From Flavobacteriaceae bacterium MAR_2010_188 (GTDB lineage Bacteria; Bacteroidota; Bacteroidia; Flavobacteriales; Flavobacteriaceae), in the NCBI GenBank assembly GCA_900104375.1, contig LT629302.1:992001-1056000 (forward strand): a stretch of 64,000 nucleotides of DNA. Reading direction: 5' to 3'. Position 1 is the stretch's first letter; each line of letters starts with the position of its first letter. Both the position numbers and the translations under genes were made by a program. Shown here one piece after another: positions 9,080 to 17,396 of the stretch. The notes below the pieces were generated by a model. That model saw nothing but the letters and a program-made list of their open reading frames with translations. It ran no database searches and was not told the DNA's origin.

Positions 9080-9937
9080 CTATTCCAAGTTTGTAACGAG
9101 TTGATCATAATCTGCCTTGTAGTTTATGATATTTAAATCGAACAGTGCGGTTTGTATTTCTTCTGCGGTAGCTTCGGTAAGATTGCGCTGAGACCATTCA
9201 GTTATTTTTAACCATTCGCGAACATCTTCAATACGCTGATCATAACGTTCGGAGATCACTTGATCAATATTTTCAATATCCTTAAAAACTATGGTTTGAG
9301 TGTTTACCGTCTCTAAGATATGCTTAACTTCCTGAGCATTATTTTCCAGAAACTTTTCATTAACAGCAATCACAAAACACGGCCATGGAGTAGGGAAGAC
9401 ACCGATTCTCCTAAAGATATGTTGGTCGACCAAAGGTTTGGTGGTGAATTTTTCCCACATAAAATAATCAGCTTTTCCTTCCGTCAAGGCCTTAACGGCA
9501 CCATCTAGATTTTGAATAACTTCAAAATTGAGATCATCATATGGATCCCAACCATTTTTTTCAGCATTAATAAAAGCCATTAAATGAGAACCAGAGCCAT
9601 ATCTACTTATTGCGGCTTTTGTATTTCGGAGTTCTGAAATATCTTTGTAATTAGAATTTGCAGCAACATGAATTCCCCACAAGAGCGGAGATTCGACGAA
9701 TATCTGTACAATCTTTGAAGGGTTTCCGTCAATGATATCTTTTATGATTCCTTCTGCAAGAATAACCGCCATATCGATTTCTCCCCTGCGAAGTGCTCTA
9801 CTCATTTCTCCTGTACCTCCGTGATAATCTACCCATCTTAGGTTAATATCTTTTTTTTGGTAATCTTTATTTTTCAAGGTAAGGTACCAAGGATAATTAA
9901 AATGTTCTGGTACACCACCAATGGTAATTGTTTTCAT
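9080..9937 (-). CDS. Cytosolic solute-binding-fold protein (NMT1/SsuA-like)
   Basis: A 285-residue type-2 periplasmic-binding-protein fold: EIDMAVILAEG around 60, the SRYGSGSHLMA hinge segment around 113, and GKADYFMWEKFTTKPLV around 155-170 match aliphatic-sulfonate/thiamine-precursor binding proteins. It has no signal peptide or lipobox and no ABC permease or ATPase nearby, so it probably acts in the cytoplasm, either as a ligand sensor or as an enzyme on this fold (as MqnA/MqnD and THI5 are). It lacks the cysteine cluster of fungal THI5. It is the last gene of a five-gene operon, 10 bases after the nucleoside phosphorylase. Confidence 0.75.
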   Translation of the reverse strand: MKTITIGGVPEHFNYPWYLTLKNKDYQKKDINLRWVDYHGGTGEMSRALRRGEIDMAVILAEGIIKDIIDGNPSKIVQIFVESPLLWGIHVAANSNYKDISELRNTKAAISRYGSGSHLMAFINAEKNGWDPYDDLNFEVIQNLDGAVKALTEGKADYFMWEKFTTKPLVDQHIFRRIGVFPTPWPCFVIAVNEKFLENNAQEVKHILETVNTQTIVFKDIENIDQVISERYDQRIEDVREWLKITEWSQRNLTEATAEEIQTALFDLNIINYKADYDQLVTNLE

Positions 9938-9947
9938 AGCATCAATT

Positions 9948-10823
9948 TCAGGAAAGACTTAGTTTCTCAAGGGTATATAGGATTAGCGAATCAATAGTTT
10001 TCTCTGAATCCTTACTAAATTCTTTGGTCGCTCGATTTGCGATTATGGCGTTCATCGAAACTGCTCGATGTCCGAGAAGCTTTGAAAGTCCATAAATACC
10101 TGCGGTTTCCATTTCGAGATTCGTAATCTTTTTACCTTCAAAATTAAAGGTAGAAAGTTTATCATTTAGATCTTCATCTTTTAACTTTAACCTAAGAACT
10201 CTTCCTTGCGGACCATAAAATCCAACGTTGGTCACTGTGATTCCTTCAACGGTCTTATCTGAAGTAAATTTATGTTTCAAACCTTCATCACAGCCTACTA
10301 TATAAGGTTTAGACTTAGCTGGATCTAAATTTAAATGCTTTACTAATTCCTCAGAAAATCCTTCGATGCTTTCATCTTCAATAAAATTGTAATAGTGCAA
10401 TAGACTATCAAAACCGATGGCATGATCACTGATTAAAAAACTATCAATTGGAATATTAGATTGAATGGAACCAGAAGTCCCAATCCTAATTATATCGAGG
10501 CTTTTAAGATTCGGTTTTACTTGCCTCTTCTCTAAATCAATATTAACCAGAGCATCTAGCTCGTTAATGACGATGTCGATATTATCAGTCCCGATTCCAG
10601 TAGAAATAACCGTAATGCGTTTGTTTTTAAAAGTGCCGGTTTGGGTGAAGAATTCACGCTTTCTCTTGGAAACTTCTATTTTTTTGAAATGTTTGGTGAT
10701 TTTTTCAACCCTGTCCTGATCACCAACCGTAATTACAGCGTCGGCGATATCTTGGGGCAATAAGTTTAAATGATAAATACTTCCGTCATCATTTAAAATG
10801 AGTTCAGAAGGAGGTAGTGGCAT
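9948..10823 (-). CDS. Nucleoside phosphorylase (uridine phosphorylase-like)
   Basis: A 291-residue member of the PNP/UDP family, which cleaves nucleosides with phosphate. Seen: VITVGDQDRVEKI near residue 30, STGIGTDNIDIVINELDAL around 75-95, RIGTSGSIQ around 112 (phosphate/ribose site) and TNLEMETAGIYGL near 235, which is the purine/uridine-phosphorylase MExxA ribose-binding motif. The length and N-terminal PPSELILNDDGSIYHL extension resemble uridine-phosphorylase-like proteins of Bacteroidota. Base specificity is not decidable here. It begins 20 bases inside the end of the DUF1835 gene, so the two are translationally linked. Confidence 0.88.
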   Translation of the reverse strand: MPLPPSELILNDDGSIYHLNLLPQDIADAVITVGDQDRVEKITKHFKKIEVSKRKREFFTQTGTFKNKRITVISTGIGTDNIDIVINELDALVNIDLEKRQVKPNLKSLDIIRIGTSGSIQSNIPIDSFLISDHAIGFDSLLHYYNFIEDESIEGFSEELVKHLNLDPAKSKPYIVGCDEGLKHKFTSDKTVEGITVTNVGFYGPQGRVLRLKLKDEDLNDKLSTFNFEGKKITNLEMETAGIYGLSKLLGHRAVSMNAIIANRATKEFSKDSEKTIDSLILYTLEKLSLS

Positions 10824-11754
10824 TGAATTTTGGTTTAATGAGTTTATTTTCTTTAACCGAAAATTGGTAGTCTAGCTTATTGATTCCGCCAAACATTATA
10901 TTATCGTTAATCATAATTGAAAAGTTAAATTTCGAACTCAATGCTTTATAGCCCATTTCGTTTAACTTTAATTTATCATCTACAATACTGAAAAAATGAG
11001 AAAGCTTAGAAATCATTCGTTTTAATTGCATATCTCCATAGCCGTAATATCCCTGATAGTTTAGAATATAGCCCAACAAATGGTGTTCAGAGTTTATAGA
11101 ATTTTTGTCGATGAGGGTTAAGATATTAGTTTCTAGAACATCTAGACCTGTTTTGGAATCGGGAAATCTTTTTAAATGCGCTTTGAGACAAGGACTTAAA
11201 TACTGAAATGAGGATTTTGAGGTGATATAAGGCTTTAACAGATTGTGATCTTTACCGCAATAAATTCGCCATAAGGTGTAACCTAATTCCAGATCATCAA
11301 AAGTTAGTTTAATCTTAGAATCAAAATGTTTTTTTAAAGACTTATCCGAAAGTTCTGAAAGGCCCACTAAGGTATGACCTTCCGTATATCCGCTACAAAC
11401 TAGATACACAGGAACATCTATATTTTTTTGTTTAATAAGACTAAGGACCGCGAGCATATTAATATGACAGAACAAATCATACTCGAACCACAATACTATC
11501 TGGTCGTAATTCTCTGTATTATCTAACTTTTGAAGATCAATATGAAATTTCTCTTCATCTAAAATTAAATCATAATAATCGTTGAAGAATTTTTTTCTGA
11601 GCTCAAAATAGGTGGAAGTTCCAATAAATTCTGTGGTAGGACCTTCACATAGCATTTCGCTCCAAGTAAGGATATCACCTTCAAATTTTTGTTCTACCAA
11701 TCTTTCGGTAAGTGTATCTCCGTTGGTAATGTTAAGTGTTCTACTATCTGTCAT
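10804..11754 (-). CDS. DUF1835 domain protein
   Basis: A 316-residue cytosolic protein that begins with the DUF1835 signature (LNITNGDTLTERLVEQKFEGD, then WSEMLCEGP) followed by a segment resembling the VLWFEYDLFCHINMLAVL block of the family, with a Rossmann-like alternation in the first 150 residues. No catalytic function has been assigned to the family that I know of. It overlaps SUI1 upstream by 4 bases and the phosphorylase downstream by 20, so it belongs firmly to the 13036-9080 operon. Confidence 0.85.
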   Translation of the reverse strand: MTDSRTLNITNGDTLTERLVEQKFEGDILTWSEMLCEGPTTEFIGTSTYFELRKKFFNDYYDLILDEEKFHIDLQKLDNTENYDQIVLWFEYDLFCHINMLAVLSLIKQKNIDVPVYLVCSGYTEGHTLVGLSELSDKSLKKHFDSKIKLTFDDLELGYTLWRIYCGKDHNLLKPYITSKSSFQYLSPCLKAHLKRFPDSKTGLDVLETNILTLIDKNSINSEHHLLGYILNYQGYYGYGDMQLKRMISKLSHFFSIVDDKLKLNEMGYKALSSKFNFSIMINDNIMFGGINKLDYQFSVKENKLIKPKFNATTSF

Positions 11755-12077
11755 CCACCAACTCTTTTTACGTTAAAGCCTTTTTCTTTAAGAATTTGCA
11801 TTATCCTGTCCCGATAGTCTCCTTGCACGATTATCTGATCGTCCTTAAAGCTACCACCAACTCCCAAGGTGGTCTTTAATTCTTTTGCTAAGGTTTTAAA
11901 ATCTTCGGTAGCGCCAGTATAACCTTCTAATATGGTGATTGGTTTTCCTTTGCGTTTTTCGTACTTGCAAAGAATGGGGTCATCTTGCATCCAAATAGTA
12001 CTGTCATTACCAACATTTTTATCTGGAGTTTCCTCGTGATCCGGAAAGAGGTTTTTTAATTGATCTTTTAAATCCAT
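11751..12077 (-). CDS. SUI1/eIF1-like translation factor (YciH family)
   Basis: A 108-residue protein. The C-terminal ~70 residues form the SUI1 fold: GKPITILEGYTG, LAKELKTTLGVGGSFKDDQIIVQGD and the end FNVKRVGG. In E. coli YciH can discriminate initiation complexes in vitro and is linked to stress-time translation. The N-terminal ~35 residues are acidic and probably disordered. It follows the dioxygenase by 8 bases and overlaps DUF1835 by 4. Confidence 0.93.
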   Translation of the reverse strand: MDLKDQLKNLFPDHEETPDKNVGNDSTIWMQDDPILCKYEKRKGKPITILEGYTGATEDFKTLAKELKTTLGVGGSFKDDQIIVQGDYRDRIMQILKEKGFNVKRVGG

Positions 12078-12085
12078 TTAAAGAA

Positions 12086-13036
12086 TTACTTCTTAATAAG
12101 TCCAAGTTCAATTAGGCGTTCATTTAAGAATTCGCCAGCGGTAATGTCTTCAAACTGTTTTGGATTTTCTGCATCAACGGTTTCTTCCAATACATTTAAT
12201 TTCATAGAACTAATAGGATGCATAAAGAAAGGAATCGAATATCTAGAAGTTCCCCACTGTTCTTTAGGCGGGTTTATAACGCGGTGAATGGTAGATTTTA
12301 GTTTATTGTTGGTATGTCTAGAAAGCATGTCACCAACATTTATCATGAGTTCATCTGGTTCTGCAATTGCATCGATCCATTCCCCTTTATTATTTTTTAC
12401 CTGTAAACCGCGACCTTGAGCACCCATCAACAAAGTGATGAGATTTATGTCGCCGTGGGCAGCTGCACGCTCCGCTTCATCTGGCTCTTGGGTAATGGGA
12501 GGATAATGGATTGGCCTTAATATAGAATTTCCATTATGGATATAATTGTCGAAATATGTTTCACTTAAGCCAAGATGAAGCGCTAAAGCTCGAAGCACAT
12601 ATTTGGCGGTCTTCTCAAGCATTGCATAGGCTTCTTTTCCTACTTTATTAAATTCTGGAAGTTCTTTAACTTCAACGTTATCTGGATACTCGGATTTTAA
12701 ATCTTCATCATCGTCTACATATTGTCCAAAATGCCAAAACTCTTTTAAATCCGCGACTTTTTTACCTTTTGCACTTTCTTTTCCAAAGGAAACATAGCCA
12801 CGTTGACCCCCGATTCCTTCTATTTCATATTTTCGCTTAGTTTCTACCGGAAGGTCAAAAAATTTCTTGATCTGTTTATAAAGTTCGTCTACAAGTTTCT
12901 CGTCTAGAAAATGTCCCTTTAAGGCCACAAAGCCAATCTCTTCGTAGGCTTTACCAATTTCATCAATAAACTGTTGCTTCTTTTCTGGATCTCCAGATAT
13001 AAAATCTTCTAGATTTACACTTGGAATTGCATTCAT
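12086..13036 (-). CDS. Isopenicillin-N-synthase-like 2OG/Fe(II) dioxygenase
   Basis: A 316-residue cytosolic non-heme iron oxygenase. The double-stranded beta-helix iron ligands are His194 and Asp196 (AHGDINLITLL) and His251 (STIHRVINP), and the 2-oxoglutarate-binding RxS is Arg265-Ser267 (SRYSIPFF). The N-terminal DIOX_N region with QRGYVSFGKE around 78-87 is intact. The substrate is unknown; it is not part of a beta-lactam cluster, so a plain 2-oxoglutarate-dependent hydroxylase or oxidase is more likely. It heads the five-gene operon ending at 9080. Confidence 0.9.
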   Translation of the reverse strand: MNAIPSVNLEDFISGDPEKKQQFIDEIGKAYEEIGFVALKGHFLDEKLVDELYKQIKKFFDLPVETKRKYEIEGIGGQRGYVSFGKESAKGKKVADLKEFWHFGQYVDDDEDLKSEYPDNVEVKELPEFNKVGKEAYAMLEKTAKYVLRALALHLGLSETYFDNYIHNGNSILRPIHYPPITQEPDEAERAAAHGDINLITLLMGAQGRGLQVKNNKGEWIDAIAEPDELMINVGDMLSRHTNNKLKSTIHRVINPPKEQWGTSRYSIPFFMHPISSMKLNVLEETVDAENPKQFEDITAGEFLNERLIELGLIKK

Positions 13037-13063
13037 CTTTTAATTTTTATTTTTCAGTATACA

Positions 13064-13071
13064 CAAAAGTA
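13064..13071 (-). promoter_or_regulatory. Putative -7 box of the dioxygenase operon
   Basis: On the minus strand this is TACTTTTG, matching TAnnTTTG, 27 bases before the ATG at 13036. No convincing -33 box. Confidence 0.4.
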
Positions 13072-13118
13072 ATTAAAAACATCCTTACATCCATTTAGGC
13101 TAGGGGTTTAAAGAATCT

Positions 13119-13146
13119 TCCGAGGATTTTGATTCTCGGATTTTTT
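13119..13146 (+). terminator. Orphan intrinsic-terminator-like hairpin
   Basis: TCCGAG (13119-13124) pairs with CTCGGA (13135-13140) around a 10-base loop and is followed by six T's on the plus strand. Both flanking genes start from this gap and point away from each other, so no annotated plus-strand gene ends here. It could end a short RNA or act as an attenuator in a long leader of the E1 gene at 13332. Confidence 0.55.
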
Positions 13147-13300
13147 GTTTCAACTCTAATAAAAATAATGAACATTATATATTAAGGATTTAGATTTTTG
13201 ATGCAATCCTTTAAAAATGTGCAGTTTGCAAGAAGCTGAGATTTGTAATAAGTTGTTTAAAATTTGAAAAGCTTCAAATTTAAATGCGCTTTATTTTATT

Positions 13301-13308
13301 TACTTTTG
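13301..13308 (+). promoter_or_regulatory. Putative -7 box of the E1 gene
   Basis: TACTTTTG matches TAnnTTTG and lies 24 bases before the ATG of the 2-oxoacid dehydrogenase gene, giving a short leader. If this is the only promoter, the hairpin at 13119 is outside the mRNA. Confidence 0.4.
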
Positions 13309-13331
13309 GTCTATAAAATTAAGCTTACAAG

Positions 13332-15332
13332 ATGGTTACCTCCACACGCACCAAATTAAAATTCGACAAAAGAAATTTAGACGACCATACTTTGTTGAGT
13401 CTTTACAAGAATATGCTTAAACCTCGTATGATCGAGGAAAAAATGCTCATTCTTCTGCGTCAGGGAAAAGTTTCAAAATGGTTTTCGGGTATGGGACAAG
13501 AGGCTATTTCAGTCGGAGTTACCATGGCGTTGAATCGCGAAGAATACATCTTACCGATGCATCGTAACCTTGGAGTTTTTACTACACGAGAAATCCCGTT
13601 GCATCGTTTATTCGGTCAATGGCAAGGAAAAACTAGTGGTTTTACTAAGGGGAGGGATAGATCGTTTCATTTTGGAACACAAGATTACAATATCGTAGGG
13701 ATGATTTCGCATCTCGGGCCCCAGTTAGGTGTTGCCGATGGCATTGCACTTGCTAGCCTATTAAAAAATAAAAGTGAAGTCACCGCTGTTTTTACGGGTG
13801 AGGGCGGAACGAGTGAAGGAGATTTTCATGAGGCGTTAAATGTTGCTTCAGTTTGGCAACTTCCCGTGATATTTTGTATTGAAAACAACGGTTATGGGCT
13901 TTCAACTCCAACTAAGGAGCAATATGCCTGTAAAGATTTGGCCGATCGAGGACGTGGTTATGGAATGGAAGCATTTGTTTTAGACGGAAATAATATTATT
14001 GAAGTGTATACCAAAATGCTCCGTCTGGCCGAAAGTATTAGAAAACGTCCTAGACCTATTTTAATTGAATTCAAAACTTTTAGAATGCGCGGCCATGAAG
14101 AGGCTAGTGGTACTAAATATGTCCCGGACGACTTAATGACCGAATGGGCCGATAGAGATCCGATTGAAAACTATCGTGAATTCTTGTTGAATGAAAATGT
14201 TTTAACTGAAGCTATTGAATTAAAATTTCGCTCTAGTATTACAAAGGAAATTGAAGAAGGACTTGAAGCTGTTGCCAAAGAAGAGAGTATCTTAGCAGTT
14301 GAAAGCAATGAATTAGATGATGTCTTTAAACCATTTGAATACGAAGAGATTAAATCTGGTAGCGATAGTGAAGAAATACGATTTGTTGATGCTATTTCTC
14401 AAGGTTTAAAACAGTCCATGGAACTTCACGATGACCTTGTTATTATGGGTCAAGATATCGCAGATTATGGCGGTGTCTTTAAAATTACGGATGGCTTTCT
14501 TGAGGCATTCGGAAGTGACCGAGTACGGAATACACCAATTTGTGAATCCGCGATTATAGAAGCAGCAATGGGACTTTCTATTGCGGGGATAAAATCGATA
14601 GTAGAATTACAATTTGCAGATTTTGTGAGTTCAGGTTTTAACCCGGTGGTCAATTATCTAGCGAAATCATATTATCGCTGGGCCCAAAATGCAGATGTAG
14701 TTTTAAGAATGCCATGTGGCGGTGGAGTAGCGGCTGGTCCATTTCACTCCCAGACCAACGAAGCTTGGTTTACCCATACACCAGGCCTAAAAGTTGTTTA
14801 TCCGGCATTTCCTTACGATGCCAAGGGATTATTGGCAACGGCCATCAATGATCCAAATCCTATATTGTTTTTTGAACATAAAGGACTTTATCGAAGTATT
14901 AGGCAAGAAGTGCCTTCGGATTATTATACAATTCCATTCGGAAAAGCTTCGTTGATAAGAGAAGGTGAAGATATTACTATCATTTCTTACGGAGCCGCCG
15001 TGCATTGGGCAATTGAAACGTTAGAAAAAAACCCTGAGATTAAAGCAGACTTGATTGACCTTCGTTCTTTGCAACCTTTGGATACCGAAACAATATATGA
15101 GTCGGTCAAGAAAACCAATAGAGCCATCATCTTACATGAGGACAGTTTGTTTGGAAGTATATCTTCAGATATTTCAGCTTTAATAATGGAAAACTGTTTC
15201 GGTTATCTTGATGCCCCAGTTAAAAGAGTGGCAAGTATGGAAACCCCGATACCATTTTCACCTCAACTAGAGAATCAATATTTGCCCAAGAACAGATTCG
15301 AAGCTGAACTTAAAGCACTGCTAGCATATTAG
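13332..15332 (+). CDS. Fused alpha-beta E1 of a branched-chain-type 2-oxoacid dehydrogenase
   Basis: A 666-residue single-chain E1. Residues 1-~335 are the alpha part with the thiamine-diphosphate motif GEGGTSEGDFHEALN (156-170) ending at NNGYG (185-189). Residues ~350-666 are the beta part, with MGQDIADYGGVF and the PCGGGVAAGPFHSQ segment. The E1 decarboxylates a 2-oxo acid and passes the acyl group to lipoyl E2; the fused form is typical for 2-oxoisovalerate dehydrogenase in Bacteroidota, which supplies branched-chain acyl-CoA for iso-fatty acids. E2 and E3 are not in the window. Stop codon is followed at once by T/G-rich heptamer repeats. Confidence 0.92.
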   Translation: MVTSTRTKLKFDKRNLDDHTLLSLYKNMLKPRMIEEKMLILLRQGKVSKWFSGMGQEAISVGVTMALNREEYILPMHRNLGVFTTREIPLHRLFGQWQGKTSGFTKGRDRSFHFGTQDYNIVGMISHLGPQLGVADGIALASLLKNKSEVTAVFTGEGGTSEGDFHEALNVASVWQLPVIFCIENNGYGLSTPTKEQYACKDLADRGRGYGMEAFVLDGNNIIEVYTKMLRLAESIRKRPRPILIEFKTFRMRGHEEASGTKYVPDDLMTEWADRDPIENYREFLLNENVLTEAIELKFRSSITKEIEEGLEAVAKEESILAVESNELDDVFKPFEYEEIKSGSDSEEIRFVDAISQGLKQSMELHDDLVIMGQDIADYGGVFKITDGFLEAFGSDRVRNTPICESAIIEAAMGLSIAGIKSIVELQFADFVSSGFNPVVNYLAKSYYRWAQNADVVLRMPCGGGVAAGPFHSQTNEAWFTHTPGLKVVYPAFPYDAKGLLATAINDPNPILFFEHKGLYRSIRQEVPSDYYTIPFGKASLIREGEDITIISYGAAVHWAIETLEKNPEIKADLIDLRSLQPLDTETIYESVKKTNRAIILHEDSLFGSISSDISALIMENCFGYLDAPVKRVASMETPIPFSPQLENQYLPKNRFEAELKALLAY

Positions 15333-15345
15333 TTGTTGGTTGTTA

Positions 15346-15366
15346 GTTTTTGGTTTTTGGTTTTTG
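15346..15366. repeat. Heptanucleotide tandem repeat GTTTTTG x3
   Basis: Three perfect copies of GTTTTTG begin 14 bases after the stop codon of the E1 gene, preceded by the related TTGTTGGTTGTTA. Further on, 15449-15472 carries three copies of an 8-mer close to CTTCCAAT. The 151-base gap holds nothing else I can name. Confidence 0.85.
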
Positions 15367-15483
15367 GTCTTGAGGAATAAATAAATTTTCAAAATCACTA
15401 ATCCCTCATCATCAATATTAAAATTCTCCAATCTTAAAATTTGCTCATCTTCCAATCTTCCAATCTTCGAATTTTCAAATTCG

Positions 15484-16806
15484 CTAATTCGCAGCTGTCA
15501 ATCCTGCTGCCACAGCTTGAACTTCATCTAAAACTCGCAACAAGTTACCGCTCCATAGTTTACCAATTTCTTCTTCAGAATATCCTCTTTTTACTAATTC
15601 TAAAGTGACATTAAATGTTTCTGAAGCATCATCCCAACCTTCAATTCCACCGCCACCATCAAAGTCGCTACTTATGCCAACGTGGTCTATTCCCATTTTA
15701 TCTACCATATAATCAATATGATCAACAAAATCTGAAACATTTACACGAGCGGGCAAATCCGTCTTCTCCGCCATACGTTTCTTGACTTCAGGACTTGTTT
15801 CCATATAAACTTTATAGTATTCTTCTCGTGCAGCAGGCTCCATCTTATTTATATCTTCCCTCTCCATAAATGCTACATTACGCTCTTCCATTACTTCTTT
15901 GCGAACCTGATTTTCTGATTCTGCATACTTATCATTTTTTCCTGCATTTACATAAGCGTCCAAAGCAACCGCTTGGGCAACACCACCATTTTCCTTAAGC
16001 CATTCTAGTTGCTCATCGTCTAAGTTTCTGCTATGTTCACTCACTGCTCTTGCAGATGAATGTGATGCAATAATCGGTGCTTTTGTCATGGCTAGAATTT
16101 GCTTCATCGTTTCCTTTGAAGGATGGGAAACGTCGATCATCATCCCTACACGATTCATCTCAGAAATCACCTGTTTCCCCAAAGTGCTTAGTCCATTATT
16201 TAACCAAATGCTGTCTGCTTCACCTGTATTGCTATCGGCAAGTTGACTATGTCCGTTATGGGCAAGGGACATATATCTTGCTCCGCGTTTATAGAATTCT
16301 TCAACTCGTTTAATGTCTGTCCCGACGGGATATCCATTTTCTACACCAATCATTGCCACCTTCTTACCAGAATCGACAATTCTCCTAACATCATCTGAGT
16401 TTAAAGCCAATTCAATTTCGTTAGGTGCAATCTGCTCAACTAATCTATGGATGGCTTCAAACTTGGAAATAGCATTATCATATGCCTTTTTATATCCATC
16501 CTCAGTTAAAGTATCTTGGCCAGTGTATACTATAAACCATGCGACATCCAGACCACCAGCTTTCATCTTAGGCAAATTGACCTGAGTATCTAAATCGGCA
16601 GTATAATTAAGGGAATCGGTAAAGTTCTTCACATTAATATCAACATGCGTGTCTAGAATAATCACTCGCTCATGTATTCCATTGGCTTTTTCAATTAATG
16701 CCAGAGAATCTTTTTTAGCTTCCGATGAATCATCTGATTTTTTATTGTCTTCATTACAGGAAACAATTGATAGAACTAAAACAAGACTTAGGTAATGTAA
16801 TTTCAT
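15484..16806 (-). CDS. Membrane dipeptidase (M19) lipoprotein
   Basis: A 440-residue peptidase of the renal-dipeptidase family. A lipoprotein signal ends at VLSIVSC (Cys17), so it is probably anchored to a membrane outside the cytoplasm. Zinc-site blocks: DTHVDIN (about 51-57, HxD), the LAHNGHSQLADSNTG block, MMIDVSHPS, PIIASHSSAR and HVGISSDFDGGGG near the C-terminus. M19 enzymes hydrolyse dipeptides, including those with D-residues. An insert of roughly 60 charged residues (about 285-345) precedes the last block. It is monocistronic by spacing. Confidence 0.92.
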   Translation of the reverse strand: MKLHYLSLVLVLSIVSCNEDNKKSDDSSEAKKDSLALIEKANGIHERVIILDTHVDINVKNFTDSLNYTADLDTQVNLPKMKAGGLDVAWFIVYTGQDTLTEDGYKKAYDNAISKFEAIHRLVEQIAPNEIELALNSDDVRRIVDSGKKVAMIGVENGYPVGTDIKRVEEFYKRGARYMSLAHNGHSQLADSNTGEADSIWLNNGLSTLGKQVISEMNRVGMMIDVSHPSKETMKQILAMTKAPIIASHSSARAVSEHSRNLDDEQLEWLKENGGVAQAVALDAYVNAGKNDKYAESENQVRKEVMEERNVAFMEREDINKMEPAAREEYYKVYMETSPEVKKRMAEKTDLPARVNVSDFVDHIDYMVDKMGIDHVGISSDFDGGGGIEGWDDASETFNVTLELVKRGYSEEEIGKLWSGNLLRVLDEVQAVAAGLTAAN

Positions 16807-16905
16807 AAAATGGTGGATTATATTTAAGTGTCGGTAATTTACAAAAATGACCTTGACTAAACCGATAAAAATTTTAAAGTATCTTTATAACTCTTTGAAT
16901 AGCCA

Positions 16906-17322
16906 ATGTTAAAACGTTTTCTATTAAGTGGTTTAATACTAACCTTCGTTTCCTGTGAAAAAGAAGAGACTTCTAAATTCATCTGGCAAGGAATAAATGT
17001 TAGAGCAACCGCATACAATTCCGTGAGTTGGCAAACGGAAGGAAATCCAAATATTACGGCATACGGAGACACTTTAAAACCAGGTATGAAATGCATCGCG
17101 GTTTCTCGTGATCTTATTAGAATGGGCCTTACCCATAATACCCCAGTTAAAATTGAAGGTTTTGAAGGTGTCTATCTTGTTAAGGATAAACTGCACTCTC
17201 GCAAGCGCCGACAAATAGATATCTATATGGGCACAGATGTAAAGGCTGCAAAAAACTGGGGAAGGAAAAATGTATGCATCGATTTTGGCATTCCTAAGGA
17301 AGAAGTTACCAAGACGAAATAA
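16906..17322 (+). CDS. 3D-domain (RlpA-like barrel) lipoprotein
   Basis: A 138-residue lipoprotein: basic-hydrophobic signal with lipobox FVSC (Cys17). The body has the 3D-domain pattern, with RATAYN, AYGDTLKPGMKCIAVSRDL, VKIEGFEGVYLVKD and RQIDIYMGTD, the last holding the conserved aspartates. The fold is a double-psi beta-barrel related to RlpA and MltA; such domains bind or cut glycan strands in other bacteria, but this small version is uncharacterised. It lies between two other extracytoplasmic peptidases. Confidence 0.85.
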   Translation: MLKRFLLSGLILTFVSCEKEETSKFIWQGINVRATAYNSVSWQTEGNPNITAYGDTLKPGMKCIAVSRDLIRMGLTHNTPVKIEGFEGVYLVKDKLHSRKRRQIDIYMGTDVKAAKNWGRKNVCIDFGIPKEEVTKTK

Positions 17323-17396
17323 TTCCAACTTTTGGTTAATCTTCCTTTTTTGTTTTGATTAACTTGTGGACATAAATAACAAATCATTTTTTATAT

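Noticed and set aside
13236-13241. CTGAGA in the leader of the thiamine-dependent E1 gene, as in a TPP riboswitch
   Set aside because: None of the other conserved thi-box segments (the ACCCTTTGAACCTGAT part and the GGATAATGCCAGC part) are present, so it is a chance hexamer.
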